Origin: Gaiellasilicea sp038324115
Lineage (GTDB): Bacteria > Actinomycetota > Thermoleophilia > Gaiellales > Gaiellaceae
Length of the DNA: 12,501 nt
Direction: 5' to 3'
Assembly: GCA_038324115.1 (NCBI GenBank)
Contig: JBBQHQ010000073.1
Coordinates: 1 to 12,501, forward strand
Shown here: piece after piece, positions 6,820-12,501 of the stretch
Position numbering within the stretch: the first letter of the stretch is position 1
How the letters are laid out: every line of letters begins with the position of its first letter
Program-made: the position numbers and the translations under genes
The notes under the pieces: generated by a model
Told to the model about the DNA's origin: nothing
The model's database searches: none
What the model saw: only the letters and a program-made list of their open reading frames with translations

Positions 6820-7407
6820 TCAACCATGGTTCATTCCGGATGCATGCTTGCTCATGACCGCGATCTCGCGCTCCTGCGCGGTCACGATCTCACGTGCGAG
6901 CTGCTTCAGCTCCTCGTGCCCGGCATGCGATTCGGCGAGTTGCGCCATGGCGACCGCCCCGTTGTGGTGCGTGATCATCAACTGCGCGAACTCGGTGTCG
7001 ACGTCGCCGGACTCGAGCAGGGACTCGGAGCCGTGCGCCATGCTCATCCCCATCTCGTCGTCGGAGAGCCCGAGGGCGGCCGCGCCGTCCGGGTCGATCT
7101 CGCTCGAGCCGAACCACTCCTGCCGCCACTCCTTCATCCGGTCGATCTCGCTCTGCTGGGTGGCGAGGATCGCGTCTGCGACCGCGATCAGGTCGGGCTG
7201 GGTCAACCCGGCGGTCTTCGCAGCCTTCGCCATCTCGAGCGCCGACTCGTGGTGCGGGACCATCGCGTCGATGAAGGCCTGGTCGAAGGCATCGCCGGTC
7301 GGTGTGCCGCTGCTCTGGGAGTCACCTCCGCCGCCGCAGGCGGTGGCGCCCAGAAGGGCCACGCCGGCGAGGACGATCAGGATGGAAGCGCGCCTGAAAT
7401 GCTGCAT
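6820..7407 (-). CDS. DUF305 lipoprotein, putative copper-binding
   Basis: Predicted exported ferritin-like four-helix protein. The DUF305 duplication is visible as two helices with His-His pairs. Numbering from the TTG at 7416, MVPHHESALEMA holds His55-His56 and MITHHNGAVAMA holds His150-His151. Further possible metal ligands are the Met/His cluster EMGMSMAHG (121-129) and the tail SKHASGMNHG. In cyanobacterial CopM, a DUF305 protein, such residues bind copper; transfer to this protein is inference. The N-terminus has a hydrophobic segment ending in GATAC-GGGG (Cys27), a likely if imperfect lipobox. The frame opens with TTG at 7416, but I prefer ATG at 7407 (195 residues): AAAGG then lies nine bases upstream, whereas it abuts the TTG. 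The Asp-box lipoprotein gene follows 6 bp downstream, and an HVVEH membrane-protein gene lies 81 bp upstream. Confidence 0.92.
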   Translation of the reverse strand: MQHFRRASILIVLAGVALLGATACGGGGDSQSSGTPTGDAFDQAFIDAMVPHHESALEMAKAAKTAGLTQPDLIAVADAILATQQSEIDRMKEWRQEWFGSSEIDPDGAAALGLSDDEMGMSMAHGSESLLESGDVDTEFAQLMITHHNGAVAMAQLAESHAGHEELKQLAREIVTAQEREIAVMSKHASGMNHG

Positions 7408-7468
7408 CTCTCTCAACCTTTCGTTCGGACGCGCCGTTTTGCTGCGGGCGTCGGCTCAGGGACGGGAG

Positions 7469-7481
7469 GCGCCGGAGGCGC
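7469..7481 (-). terminator. Short GC hairpin after HVVEH copy 2 (weak terminator or attenuator candidate)
   Basis: GCGCC-GGA-GGCGC is a 5-bp stem with a 3-base loop, starting 7 bases past the stop of the gene ending at 7489, with no U-tract. It resembles the hairpin after the paralogous copy (5548-5562), so it may have been duplicated with the gene or may partly uncouple this gene from DUF305. In DNA this GC-rich such short stems also arise by chance. Confidence 0.25.
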
Positions 7482-7488
7482 GCCGGCG

Positions 7489-7791
7489 TCAGGATCTGAG
7501 CGGGATGAACATCGGTCGAGCCACCGTGACGGGGCACCTCCCGCGACGGGGAGGGGCCCGGCCGGCGGCCCGCCGGGCGGGGAGGGAGCGCGGTCGGCCC
7601 GGGCCGGCGAGGAGACGGAGGACGAACGCGACCGCGATCAACGCGCAGACGAGCGACGTTGGGCCGAGCAGGACGTGCTCCACGACGTGCAGCACCAGGA
7701 AGGCGAGCAGGACGAGGACGAGCGCTATCACTGCGAACCCGAACCACGGATGGCCGGCGGCCCGCTCGATCGTCCGGCGGAGACGAAGCAT
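7489..7791 (-). CDS. Small HVVEH membrane protein, copy 2 (function unknown)
   Basis: Predicted 100-residue membrane protein, paralogous to the product of 5571-5885; family not recognised. It starts MLRLRRTIE, then HP at 14-15, a first TM segment (about 18-37) ending in HVVEH (35-39), a second hydrophobic segment (about 42-61), GRAPP at 77-81 and an Arg/Pro-rich tail ending IPLRS. ATG at 7791 is preceded by TAGGAT seven bases upstream, acting as a leaderless -10 box or a weak ribosome site. The same TAGGATCGG precedes copy 1. It is first in the order HVVEH, DUF305, Asp-box lipoprotein, HVVEH. It lies 56 bp downstream of the PIG-L gene, so the cassette could start its own transcript here or be read through from the glycan genes. 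Conserved His35, Glu38 and His39 sit at a membrane boundary and could be metal ligands (inference). Confidence 0.78.
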   Translation of the reverse strand: MLRLRRTIERAAGHPWFGFAVIALVLVLLAFLVLHVVEHVLLGPTSLVCALIAVAFVLRLLAGPGRPRSLPARRAAGRAPPRRGRCPVTVARPMFIPLRS

Positions 7792-7847
7792 GAGGCCGAT
7801 CCTACCGGCCTGCTCACGCGTCGTTGGTCGCCGCCGCCCGCCGCCGC

Positions 7848-8483
7848 CTAGGCGACGATCCGGTAGACCTGGAAGACCTCCGCGTAGTCGCGGTTCACGT
7901 TGATCCCGTGGACGCGGGCGAGGTTCCAGATGTACTCGGCGTTCGCGTAGCGCCGGTGCTGCTGCGAGGCGTAGCGCTCGCAGGCGGCGACCTTGCGCTC
8001 GATCTGCTCCTTCGTCAGCGAGACGTAGGCGCCGTAGGAGAAGTCGAAGTTGTTCCAGGGGATCTCGTAGCCGAGCACCGTCGTGCGCTTGAAGGCGCGG
8101 AGGCCCTCCTGCGCGATCGTCTGGTGATCCTGGTGGACGTCGTGGTGCGAGGGCTGGAAGACCGCGTCCGGCTTCAGGTCCTCCCAGATCTGGACGAGCA
8201 GCTCGAGGATGTCCTGGCGGCGCTCGGGGAAGGTGCGGACGTCGAAGTCATGCACAGTCAGGCACGACTCGGGGATCCCCAGCTCGCCGGTCGCCTCCTT
8301 GACCTCGCGGGCGAGCGTGTCGGGGGCGAAGCCCTCGGGGAGCGAACGGGTCGCGATCGAGAAGGCGTGGTAGTGCACCTCGACGCCGGCCTCGACGAGC
8401 CGGGCCATCGTGCCTCCGCAACCGAACTCGCCGTCGTCGGTGTGCGGGGCGAGCACGAGCACGCGCTTCCAGCCCTCGATCAC
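7848..8483 (-). CDS. PIG-L (LmbE-like) family zinc deacetylase
   Basis: A 211-residue enzyme of the PIG-L/LmbE fold, whose members remove N-acetyl groups from sugars such as GlcNAc-inositol, mycothiol precursors or glycan and antibiotic intermediates. The zinc and catalytic motif near the N-terminus is APHTDDGEFGCGG (12-24: His14, Asp16, Asp17), a variant of the usual PHPDDE. The second motif is HHDVHQDH (113-120), with His117 as the expected zinc ligand. The frame is open far upstream, but that part is a shadow of the overlapping ligase gene. The true start is GTG at 8483, with GGAGG seven bases before it, overlapping the upstream stop by four bases (GTGA). Such coupling with an O-antigen ligase-like gene suggests a surface-glycan substrate rather than mycothiol, but this is context only. 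Confidence 0.88.
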   Translation of the reverse strand: MIEGWKRVLVLAPHTDDGEFGCGGTMARLVEAGVEVHYHAFSIATRSLPEGFAPDTLAREVKEATGELGIPESCLTVHDFDVRTFPERRQDILELLVQIWEDLKPDAVFQPSHHDVHQDHQTIAQEGLRAFKRTTVLGYEIPWNNFDFSYGAYVSLTKEQIERKVAACERYASQQHRRYANAEYIWNLARVHGINVNRDYAEVFQVYRIVA

Positions 8484-9922
8484 GCCTGCTCCTCCGCCTG
8501 GCGGCGCAGCGCGAGCGCGCCGAGGCCGAGCAGGCCCCACGTGGTCGGGTCCTCGAAGAGCGCGTTGTAGAAGAGGCTGTGCACGGCGATCGCGCCTAGC
8601 GTAAGCCCCACGACGAGCGCGAGGCGGCCTCCATCGGTGCGGTGAAGCCCCCGGAGGAGCGGCAGGAGCGCCGCGAACCCGAGCCAGCCGAAGAGGGCAA
8701 GGCCGACGAGGCCGCTCTCGGCGGCGACCGTGACCGGCGTCGAGTGGGAGGCTGCTTTCTTCGGCTCCTGACCGCGCAGCCCCGTCCGGTCGGCGTACGC
8801 GCGCTTGAAGCCTCCGACACCGACCCCGCCGACCGGGTGGGCGACCGCGATCCGGATCCCGTTCGAGACGAGGCCCGCGCGGCCGCTCGTCGCCTTGTTC
8901 AGCCCGGCCCGCGACTTCTGCAGCAGCTCGTGGCGGACCTGTGGGGTGGCGAAGCCGACGGCGATGAGGACGACGGAGACGAGCGCTAGCGCGGCGGCGG
9001 CCCAGGCCCGCCAGATGAGAGTCGCCGCGGCGAGCACACCCACGATCAGCGCGGCGAAGCTGGACTGGGAGAACGAGAAGAGGAGGCCGACCCAGGTCGC
9101 CGCCGTGAGCACGATCGCCGCCACCAGCCAGCGCGTGCGTAGCCCGAGCAGGATCAGCGCCAGCGTGGCGAGGATCGCCACGACGAGGTAGCGGCCATAG
9201 ATCGATGGGTCCCAGAAGACGGAGTTGACCCGGAAGAACGGGGCGTAGGCGTTCCCGACCTGCACGCGCGGGTTCCAGAAGACGTCGCGGGTCGCCCACT
9301 GGACGATCCCGATCCCCGCGAACGCGAGCGCCGTCCCCGCGAGCAGGCCGAAGAGCGCGAGCAGCCAGGCACGATCCCAGGGCAGCCGCGCGATCCCGAT
9401 CGCGAGCAGCGCAAAGGGGAGCAGGAAGGCCGCGAGGAAGATCGCGCCCTGACGCAGGTCGTTCGTCCAGAGAAGCGAGAGCCCCGTCCAGCCGGCGAAC
9501 GCCGCGAGCGGGAGCGCCACCGCGCCGAGCTCGCGGGCGCGCGGGTCGCCACGGACGAGCTCCCAGCCGAGCAGGAGCGCGTAGGCGCCGGCGACCGCGT
9601 ACAGGGGCAGGAGCAGGTTCGCCTCCTCGGTGCCGAGGTCGAGCGGGATCCGGACGGGGAGTGAGGCGACGACGAGGAGCGGCAGCGCCCACGGGAAGCG
9701 GCGGAGCGCCACCGCGCCGGCCGCGGCGAGGACGGCGCCGCCCAGGACGCCGGCGACGAGCAGCTGCGTCTTCCCGGACGGCGCGAGATAGGCGGCGAGG
9801 CCGGCCAGCCCCGCCGCCCAGGCACCGAGCCCCGCCAGCCGCAGCTCGCGACGCGGCGCCAGGAGGAGGAGCGCGAGGCCCGCGCACGCCAGCGGGCCTG
9901 CGGCGCGGGCGAGCTCGCTCAC
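8480..9922 (-). CDS. O-antigen ligase / Wzy polymerase-like membrane protein
   Basis: A 480-residue polytopic membrane protein with about 11-12 hydrophobic segments, of the Wzy_C/WaaL superfamily that joins or polymerises lipid-linked glycans outside the cytoplasmic membrane. Recognisable elements are VNSVFWDPSIYGR (232-244), FSFSQSSFAAL (282-292; the serine-rich FS-S-R/Q-S element of the family), and a large extracytoplasmic loop (about 322-400) with HPVGGVGVGGF (362-372) and SHSTPVTVAAESG (392-404), the conserved H-N/S-x-x-L/V-x-x-x-x-E-x-G pattern with His393 and Glu402. Ligase and polymerase cannot be told apart by sequence alone; with a presumed Gram-positive-type envelope, polymerase or glycan-to-protein/wall transfer is likelier than LPS ligation. 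The GTG start at 9922 overlaps the preceding stop by GTGA. The ribosome site is weak, consistent with translational coupling. Confidence 0.85.
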   Translation of the reverse strand: MSELARAAGPLACAGLALLLLAPRRELRLAGLGAWAAGLAGLAAYLAPSGKTQLLVAGVLGGAVLAAAGAVALRRFPWALPLLVVASLPVRIPLDLGTEEANLLLPLYAVAGAYALLLGWELVRGDPRARELGAVALPLAAFAGWTGLSLLWTNDLRQGAIFLAAFLLPFALLAIGIARLPWDRAWLLALFGLLAGTALAFAGIGIVQWATRDVFWNPRVQVGNAYAPFFRVNSVFWDPSIYGRYLVVAILATLALILLGLRTRWLVAAIVLTAATWVGLLFSFSQSSFAALIVGVLAAATLIWRAWAAAALALVSVVLIAVGFATPQVRHELLQKSRAGLNKATSGRAGLVSNGIRIAVAHPVGGVGVGGFKRAYADRTGLRGQEPKKAASHSTPVTVAAESGLVGLALFGWLGFAALLPLLRGLHRTDGGRLALVVGLTLGAIAVHSLFYNALFEDPTTWGLLGLGALALRRQAEEQA

Positions 9923-10851
9923 GGAGCCGCCTGCACGATCACGGCTGCGCGCACGGCGTGCCCGGCGGCACTGACGAAGAGCGTGTAACGGCCGGGCCGC
10001 TCCGGGGCACGGAGGACGAGAGTGCCGGGCTCGGCCGTCCCCGCCCTGCCGCCGAGGCGCCAGCGGATCCGCGCCGCGTCCGCGGACACGCGCACGGCCA
10101 GCCGGGTACCGGCCCGGACGACGATCCGGTCGCGGCCGAGCGTGACGTAGCGAACGGTGAGGCGCCCGACGGGAACGGGCTCGCCGAGGTTGCCCGCCGG
10201 GTCGCGGGCCCGGAGCGTGAGCGGGTAGAGCCCGCGCCGGACCGGCTTCCCGTTCACCCGGCCGTACCAGGCGAGCGAGTCCCGCTCGCGGGCGAAGCGC
10301 TGCTCGACCCGCTTCGTCCCTCGGACGTAGAGGAGCGCGCGGGCGGGCTCGGAGAGCCGGTAGGTGACGCGGGCCGCGTCGCCGCGCCGGTCGCCGTCGG
10401 GCGAGATCACCTCCGGCGCCACGTCCGCGGCCAAGATGCGCGGCGGCGTCACGTCGAGCGCGATCGGGTTCGGGAGCACGATCGTCCGGTGGGCGTCGCG
10501 CAGGTGCACCCGGGGCCGGTAGTTGCCCTGGCGGTACGGCGTCCCGTCGGGCTGCAGCCCGTCCCAGCTGAACTCGACCCGGCCGGGCCTGAGGCGCCTG
10601 CCGGCGACGATCGTGTCGACCACCTTGCCGCGGCGGTCGACGATCGAGACCGCGACGGTGTCGCGCTTGCGCAGACGAAACGCGATCGAGGCAGTGCCCG
10701 TCTCGCAGCCGCAGACCGGGGAGAAGACCTTGGCGACCGCCGTCCCCAAGATCGGGCTCCGCTCAAGCTTCAGGCCCTCGGTGAGGGCGAACGCCGCGGC
10801 AGTCGCCGCGAGCAGCGCGACCACGAGCGCGGTGGAGGCGATGCGTGCCAC
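9919..10851 (-). CDS. Exported protein with tandem FlgD-Ig-like domains
   Basis: Predicted 310-residue secreted or membrane-anchored protein of unknown role. It starts with a short basic segment and a hydrophobic Ala/Leu/Val stretch (about 6-24; signal or anchor). The first Ig-like domain (about 42-130) begins FSPVCGCETG and contains the FlgD-Ig pattern: V-S-I-V-D-x-x-G-K-V-V, FSWDG, PYRQGNYR. The second (about 145-235) begins ISPDGDRRGDAARVTYRLSEPA and contains GLYPLTLRARDPAGN. A third beta-rich region follows. The frame is open to 10947, but that extension would overlap the divergent DUF4395 gene by 49 bp and lacks a signal, so I choose GTG at 10851. TAAACT lies ten bases upstream of it. 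The CxC in the first domain is unusual for FlgD-Ig repeats. It leads a GTGA-coupled trio with the ligase-like and PIG-L genes. Confidence 0.75.
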   Translation of the reverse strand: MARIASTALVVALLAATAAAFALTEGLKLERSPILGTAVAKVFSPVCGCETGTASIAFRLRKRDTVAVSIVDRRGKVVDTIVAGRRLRPGRVEFSWDGLQPDGTPYRQGNYRPRVHLRDAHRTIVLPNPIALDVTPPRILAADVAPEVISPDGDRRGDAARVTYRLSEPARALLYVRGTKRVEQRFARERDSLAWYGRVNGKPVRRGLYPLTLRARDPAGNLGEPVPVGRLTVRYVTLGRDRIVVRAGTRLAVRVSADAARIRWRLGGRAGTAEPGTLVLRAPERPGRYTLFVSAAGHAVRAAVIVQAAP

Positions 10852-10898
10852 AGCCCCGTGCAGTTTAGGTGTCTCGGCATTCGCTATAACTATCCAGA
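10852..10898. promoter_or_regulatory. 47-bp divergent promoter region (FlgD-Ig gene / DUF4395 gene)
   Basis: On the plus strand, TATAAC (10885-10890) is a good -10 box and is followed by only eight bases before ATG 10899, with no purine-rich ribosome site: a leaderless layout for DUF4395. On the minus strand, TAAACT (10867-10862) lies ten bases before the GTG at 10851. No convincing -35 element is visible on either strand. Confidence 0.5.
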
Positions 10899-11393
10899 AT
10901 GAAGCGAAGCGCCGACCCCTACCGCGACACGACCGTGATCGACGCACGCGCGCCGCGCTTCAACCAGGCCGTGGTCGGGCTCGTCTCGCTCGCCGCGATC
11001 ACCGTCGGGCCGTGGTGGCTGCTGACGATCGTCGGGCTCCAGCTCGCGCTCGGCCTGACCTTCGGCCGCCGGGTCTGCCTGGCCTGCGTCGCCTACTTCG
11101 AGCTCGTCCAGCCGCGCTTCGGCGAGGGGCCGCTCGAGGACTCGCGCCCACCCCGCTTCGCGAACCTCGTCGGCGCGATCTTCCTCGGGTCGGCGACGCT
11201 CGCGTTCCTGCTCGGCCTCCACGGCGTCGGGATCGTGCTCGGCTCGCTCGTCGCCGTGCTCGCGCTCCTCGCGGCCGCCACCGGCTTCTGCGCCGGCTGC
11301 GAGGCGTTCAAGCTGGGCCACCTGCTCAGGGGTCGGGCGTTCGTCTCGTGCCCGCTGCCGCCTCAGCCGGCTCCTGGCGCGCGCGGCGTCTGA
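10899..11393 (+). CDS. DUF4395 membrane protein with two CxxC pairs
   Basis: A 164-residue membrane protein of the DUF4395 family, function not established. After a short N-terminus (D-x-R-A-P-R-F-N-Q, about 15-23), hydrophobic segments lie near 24-55, 88-108 and 109-130. Two cysteine pairs flank the membrane parts: Cys60-x-x-Cys63 (RRVCLAC) and Cys131-x-x-Cys134 (TGFCAGC), with a further Cys151. The TGFCAGC-type motif is the family's hallmark. In other actinobacteria I associate such genes with thioredoxin-like and rhodanese/sulfur genes, and here TauE and cysH lie alongside, so a thiol-redox or sulfur link is plausible but unproven. ATG 10899 has no ribosome site; a -10-like TATAAC lies eight bases upstream. 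Its last 68 bases overlap the 3' end of the TauE gene on the other strand. Confidence 0.85.
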   Translation: MKRSADPYRDTTVIDARAPRFNQAVVGLVSLAAITVGPWWLLTIVGLQLALGLTFGRRVCLACVAYFELVQPRFGEGPLEDSRPPRFANLVGAIFLGSATLAFLLGLHGVGIVLGSLVAVLALLAAATGFCAGCEAFKLGHLLRGRAFVSCPLPPQPAPGARGV

Positions 11394-12243
11394 CCAGCAC
11401 GCGGGCCCCAGTGGCGAGCAGCAGCAGCGCCCAGATCCCGAGGACGACGACGATCAGCACCTCCGCGTAGGGCAGGTTCACGAGCTTCAGCCCGGAGAGC
11501 GTCAGCGTCGTCGCGAGCCCGAACCGCAGCGCCCGCTCGGGCAGGTTGATCGAGACCTGGCTCCCGAGCAGGACGCCCGGGATCGAGCCGACGAGCAGCG
11601 AGCCCATCGCGCCGAGGTCGACGTTACCGGCGACGAGATGCCCCGCGCCCGCGACCCAGAGGAGAGCGGCCGCGTGGAAGATGTCGGTGCCGACGATCTT
11701 GACCGCCGTGAGCGGGAAGACGAGCAGCATCACGAGCCCGAAGAAGGTGCCGCTGCCGACCGAGGTCAGGCCGACGACGAAGCCGCCGCTGACGCCGAGC
11801 AGGAGCGCGATCCGCTTGTCCCTACGTTCGAGCAGAAAGGGGAGGTCGCTCTTGGGCCGGCCCTCGACGAACGTCTTCAGCGCGAAGCCGGCCCCGCCGG
11901 CGATCAGCGCCCCGCCGAGGATCACACCGGCGGCGTCTTCGAAGCCGGCGCCGTAGCGATGCTCGAGCCAGGTCGAGAGGGCGACGCCGACGAGCGAAAA
12001 GGGCGCCGAGCCGGCGAGCATCCAGAGGGTCAGCCGGGCGTGCACCGTGCCGAGCTGCCGGTGCCGGACGGCGCCGAACGACTTGAAGACGGCCCCGTGG
12101 AGGATGTCCGTTCCGATCGCTACGGTCGGCTTGAAGCCGAAGAGGAAGACGAGCATCGGCGTCATCAGCGATCCGCCGCCCATCCCGGTCATCCCGACGA
12201 GGGCGCCGACGAAGAGCCCGGCGAGCGAGAGCTTCCAATCCAC
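11326..12243 (-). CDS. TauE/SafE-family anion (sulfite/sulfonate or sulfur-compound) transporter
   Basis: A 305-residue membrane protein with about eight hydrophobic segments and the family's internal duplication. GMTGMGGGSLMTP (17-29) is mirrored by GLTSVGSGTFFG (158-169), and AIGTDILHGAVFK (42-54) by IVGTDIFHAAALL (183-195). Family members move sulfite, sulfoacetate, thiosulfate or other organosulfur anions in either direction. Divergent linkage to cysH suggests a sulfur substrate: sulfite export to avoid toxicity, or sulfur import. The GTG start at 12243 has no good ribosome site. The minus strand carries TCGACA, 18 bases, TAACCT, seven bases, then GTG: a reasonable promoter giving a leaderless message. 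The C-terminal tail after about residue 280 is Arg/Ala/Glu-rich, and its coding bases 11326-11393 lie antisense to the DUF4395 tail. Confidence 0.9.
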   Translation of the reverse strand: MDWKLSLAGLFVGALVGMTGMGGGSLMTPMLVFLFGFKPTVAIGTDILHGAVFKSFGAVRHRQLGTVHARLTLWMLAGSAPFSLVGVALSTWLEHRYGAGFEDAAGVILGGALIAGGAGFALKTFVEGRPKSDLPFLLERRDKRIALLLGVSGGFVVGLTSVGSGTFFGLVMLLVFPLTAVKIVGTDIFHAAALLWVAGAGHLVAGNVDLGAMGSLLVGSIPGVLLGSQVSINLPERALRFGLATTLTLSGLKLVNLPYAEVLIVVVLGIWALLLLATGARVLVRRRARQEPAEAAAGTRRTPDP

Positions 12244-12319
12244 GGGCCTGAGGTTACACGCTCAAGGCTAATACTGTCGATTAGCGTCGTTTATGCGAAC
12301 TTCGCTACGATTCCGGCAA
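12244..12319. promoter_or_regulatory. Divergent tauE-like/cysH promoter region with inverted repeat
   Basis: Contains an inverted repeat GCTAAT-N7-ATTAGC (12267-12285). The minus-strand TauE promoter is TCGACA (12280-12275), 18 bases, TAACCT (12256-12251), seven bases, GTG 12243; its -35 lies across the loop and right arm of the repeat. On the plus strand, TACGAT (12306-12311) stands eight bases before ATG 12320 of cysH, without a ribosome site. A regulator bound to the repeat could control both genes; its identity is unknown. Confidence 0.5.
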
Positions 12320-12501
12320 ATGGCAGCCTCCACCACGACTCCCGGCGCGATCGCCGAACTGGTTTCGAGCGGCGCCGCGGAACAGCTCTCCGCGCAGCAG
12401 CTCCTCGCCACGGTCGTCGAGCACCTCCAGCCGCGGCTCGCACTCGCGTGCTCGTTCCAGAAGGAGGAGACCGTCCTCCTCGACCTGCTCTTCGAGCTCG
12501 A
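12320..12501 (+). CDS. cysH: Phosphoadenylyl/adenylyl-sulfate reductase, N-terminal part (partial)
   Basis: The first 60 codons are present and the frame is open at the window end. The fragment contains LALACSFQKEETVLLDLL (40-57), the start of the PAPS-reductase/PP-loop domain; SFQKEE (45-50) corresponds to the nucleotide-binding loop found in actinobacterial CysH. The enzyme reduces PAPS or APS to sulfite with thioredoxin during assimilatory sulfate reduction. PAPS and APS types are told apart by C-terminal cysteines that lie outside the window. An in-frame ATG at 12293 would add nine residues. I prefer 12320 because a TACGAT -10-like box lies eight bases before it, matching other genes here; neither ATG has a Shine-Dalgarno. 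Divergent from the TauE/SafE gene, whose product could handle the sulfite formed. Confidence 0.82.
   Translation, partial: MAASTTTPGAIAELVSSGAAEQLSAQQLLATVVEHLQPRLALACSFQKEETVLLDLLFEL

Noticed and set aside
7820..7850. GCC/CCG trinucleotide-like run before the HVVEH copy 2 gene as a repeat element
   Set aside because: Short and imperfect; this is expected in DNA of this GC content and partly lies at the PIG-L stop.
6710..7903. Plus-strand open frames opposite DUF305 and HVVEH copy 2
   Set aside because: No domain, compositionally odd, and opposite genes with recognisable families or paralogy.
8484..9887. N-terminal extension of the PIG-L frame that would make a 679-residue fusion
   Set aside because: The extension is an Arg/Pro/Ala-rich shadow of the ligase-like gene on the same strand. 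A GTG with a good ribosome site at 8483 and homology beginning there give the true start.
9661..10902. Plus-strand 413-codon frame opposite the ligase-like and FlgD-Ig genes
   Set aside because: Arg/Ala/Asp-rich antisense shadow without any recognisable domain or ribosome site.
10852..10947. N-terminal extension of the FlgD-Ig-like protein to 10947
   Set aside because: It would overlap the 5' end of the divergent DUF4395 gene, place both promoters inside coding sequence and bury the signal/anchor segment; GTG at 10851 gives a normal signal-like N-terminus.
1..12501. CRISPR arrays, tRNA/rRNA genes, IS elements, attachment sites
   Set aside because: No spaced direct repeats, cloverleaf-like segments, transposase or integrase motifs, or long terminal inverted repeats were seen on either strand.

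Overview
The window is about 12.5 kb of gene-dense, very GC-rich bacterial chromosome. No non-coding gap exceeds about 112 bases. High G/C third positions, frequent GTG/TTG starts, lipoproteins with Gly-rich N-termini, DUF4395, DUF305 and Asp-box lipoproteins, and several apparently leaderless starts all suggest an actinobacterium, probably of the Thermoleophilia (Gaiella/Solirubrobacter) type. That placement is inferred from gene content and style, not from a marker gene. No RNA gene, insertion sequence, CRISPR array or phage gene was seen.

Left region (1-3138, minus strand): a seven-TM histidine kinase without an adjacent response regulator, then an Nramp Mn/Fe transporter, then the first 34 codons of an exported protein two bases behind it. 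Two nearly identical TTAGGC/GCCTAA palindromes bracket the Nramp promoter and start codon, which is the arrangement expected of a DtxR/MntR-type metal repressor. A small DUF2934 gene (plus strand, 3251-3451) diverges from the kinase and meets the ribokinase gene tail to tail on a shared CTAG.

Centre (3448-10851): nine co-oriented minus-strand genes. In transcription order they are a FlgD-Ig-like exported protein, an O-antigen ligase/polymerase-like membrane protein and a PIG-L deacetylase (joined by two GTGA stop/start overlaps, a probable surface-glycan unit); then a four-gene envelope cassette made of a small HVVEH membrane protein, a DUF305 lipoprotein, an Asp-box (F510_1955-like) lipoprotein and a second HVVEH membrane protein paralogous to the first; then a RipA-like NlpC/P60 peptidoglycan hydrolase and a ribokinase.

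Right region (10899-12501): a DUF4395 membrane protein with two CxxC pairs (plus), a TauE/SafE anion transporter (minus) whose 3' end overlaps DUF4395 antisense by 68 bp, and the 5' end of a cysH-type PAPS/APS reductase (plus). TauE and cysH share a 76-bp divergent promoter region holding an inverted repeat, which suggests joint control of sulfur assimilation.

The best candidates for something under-described are the HVVEH/DUF305/Asp-box/HVVEH cassette, the double metal-repressor-like palindrome with the start codon inside one copy, and the recurring TAnnnT box 6-8 nt before start codons.
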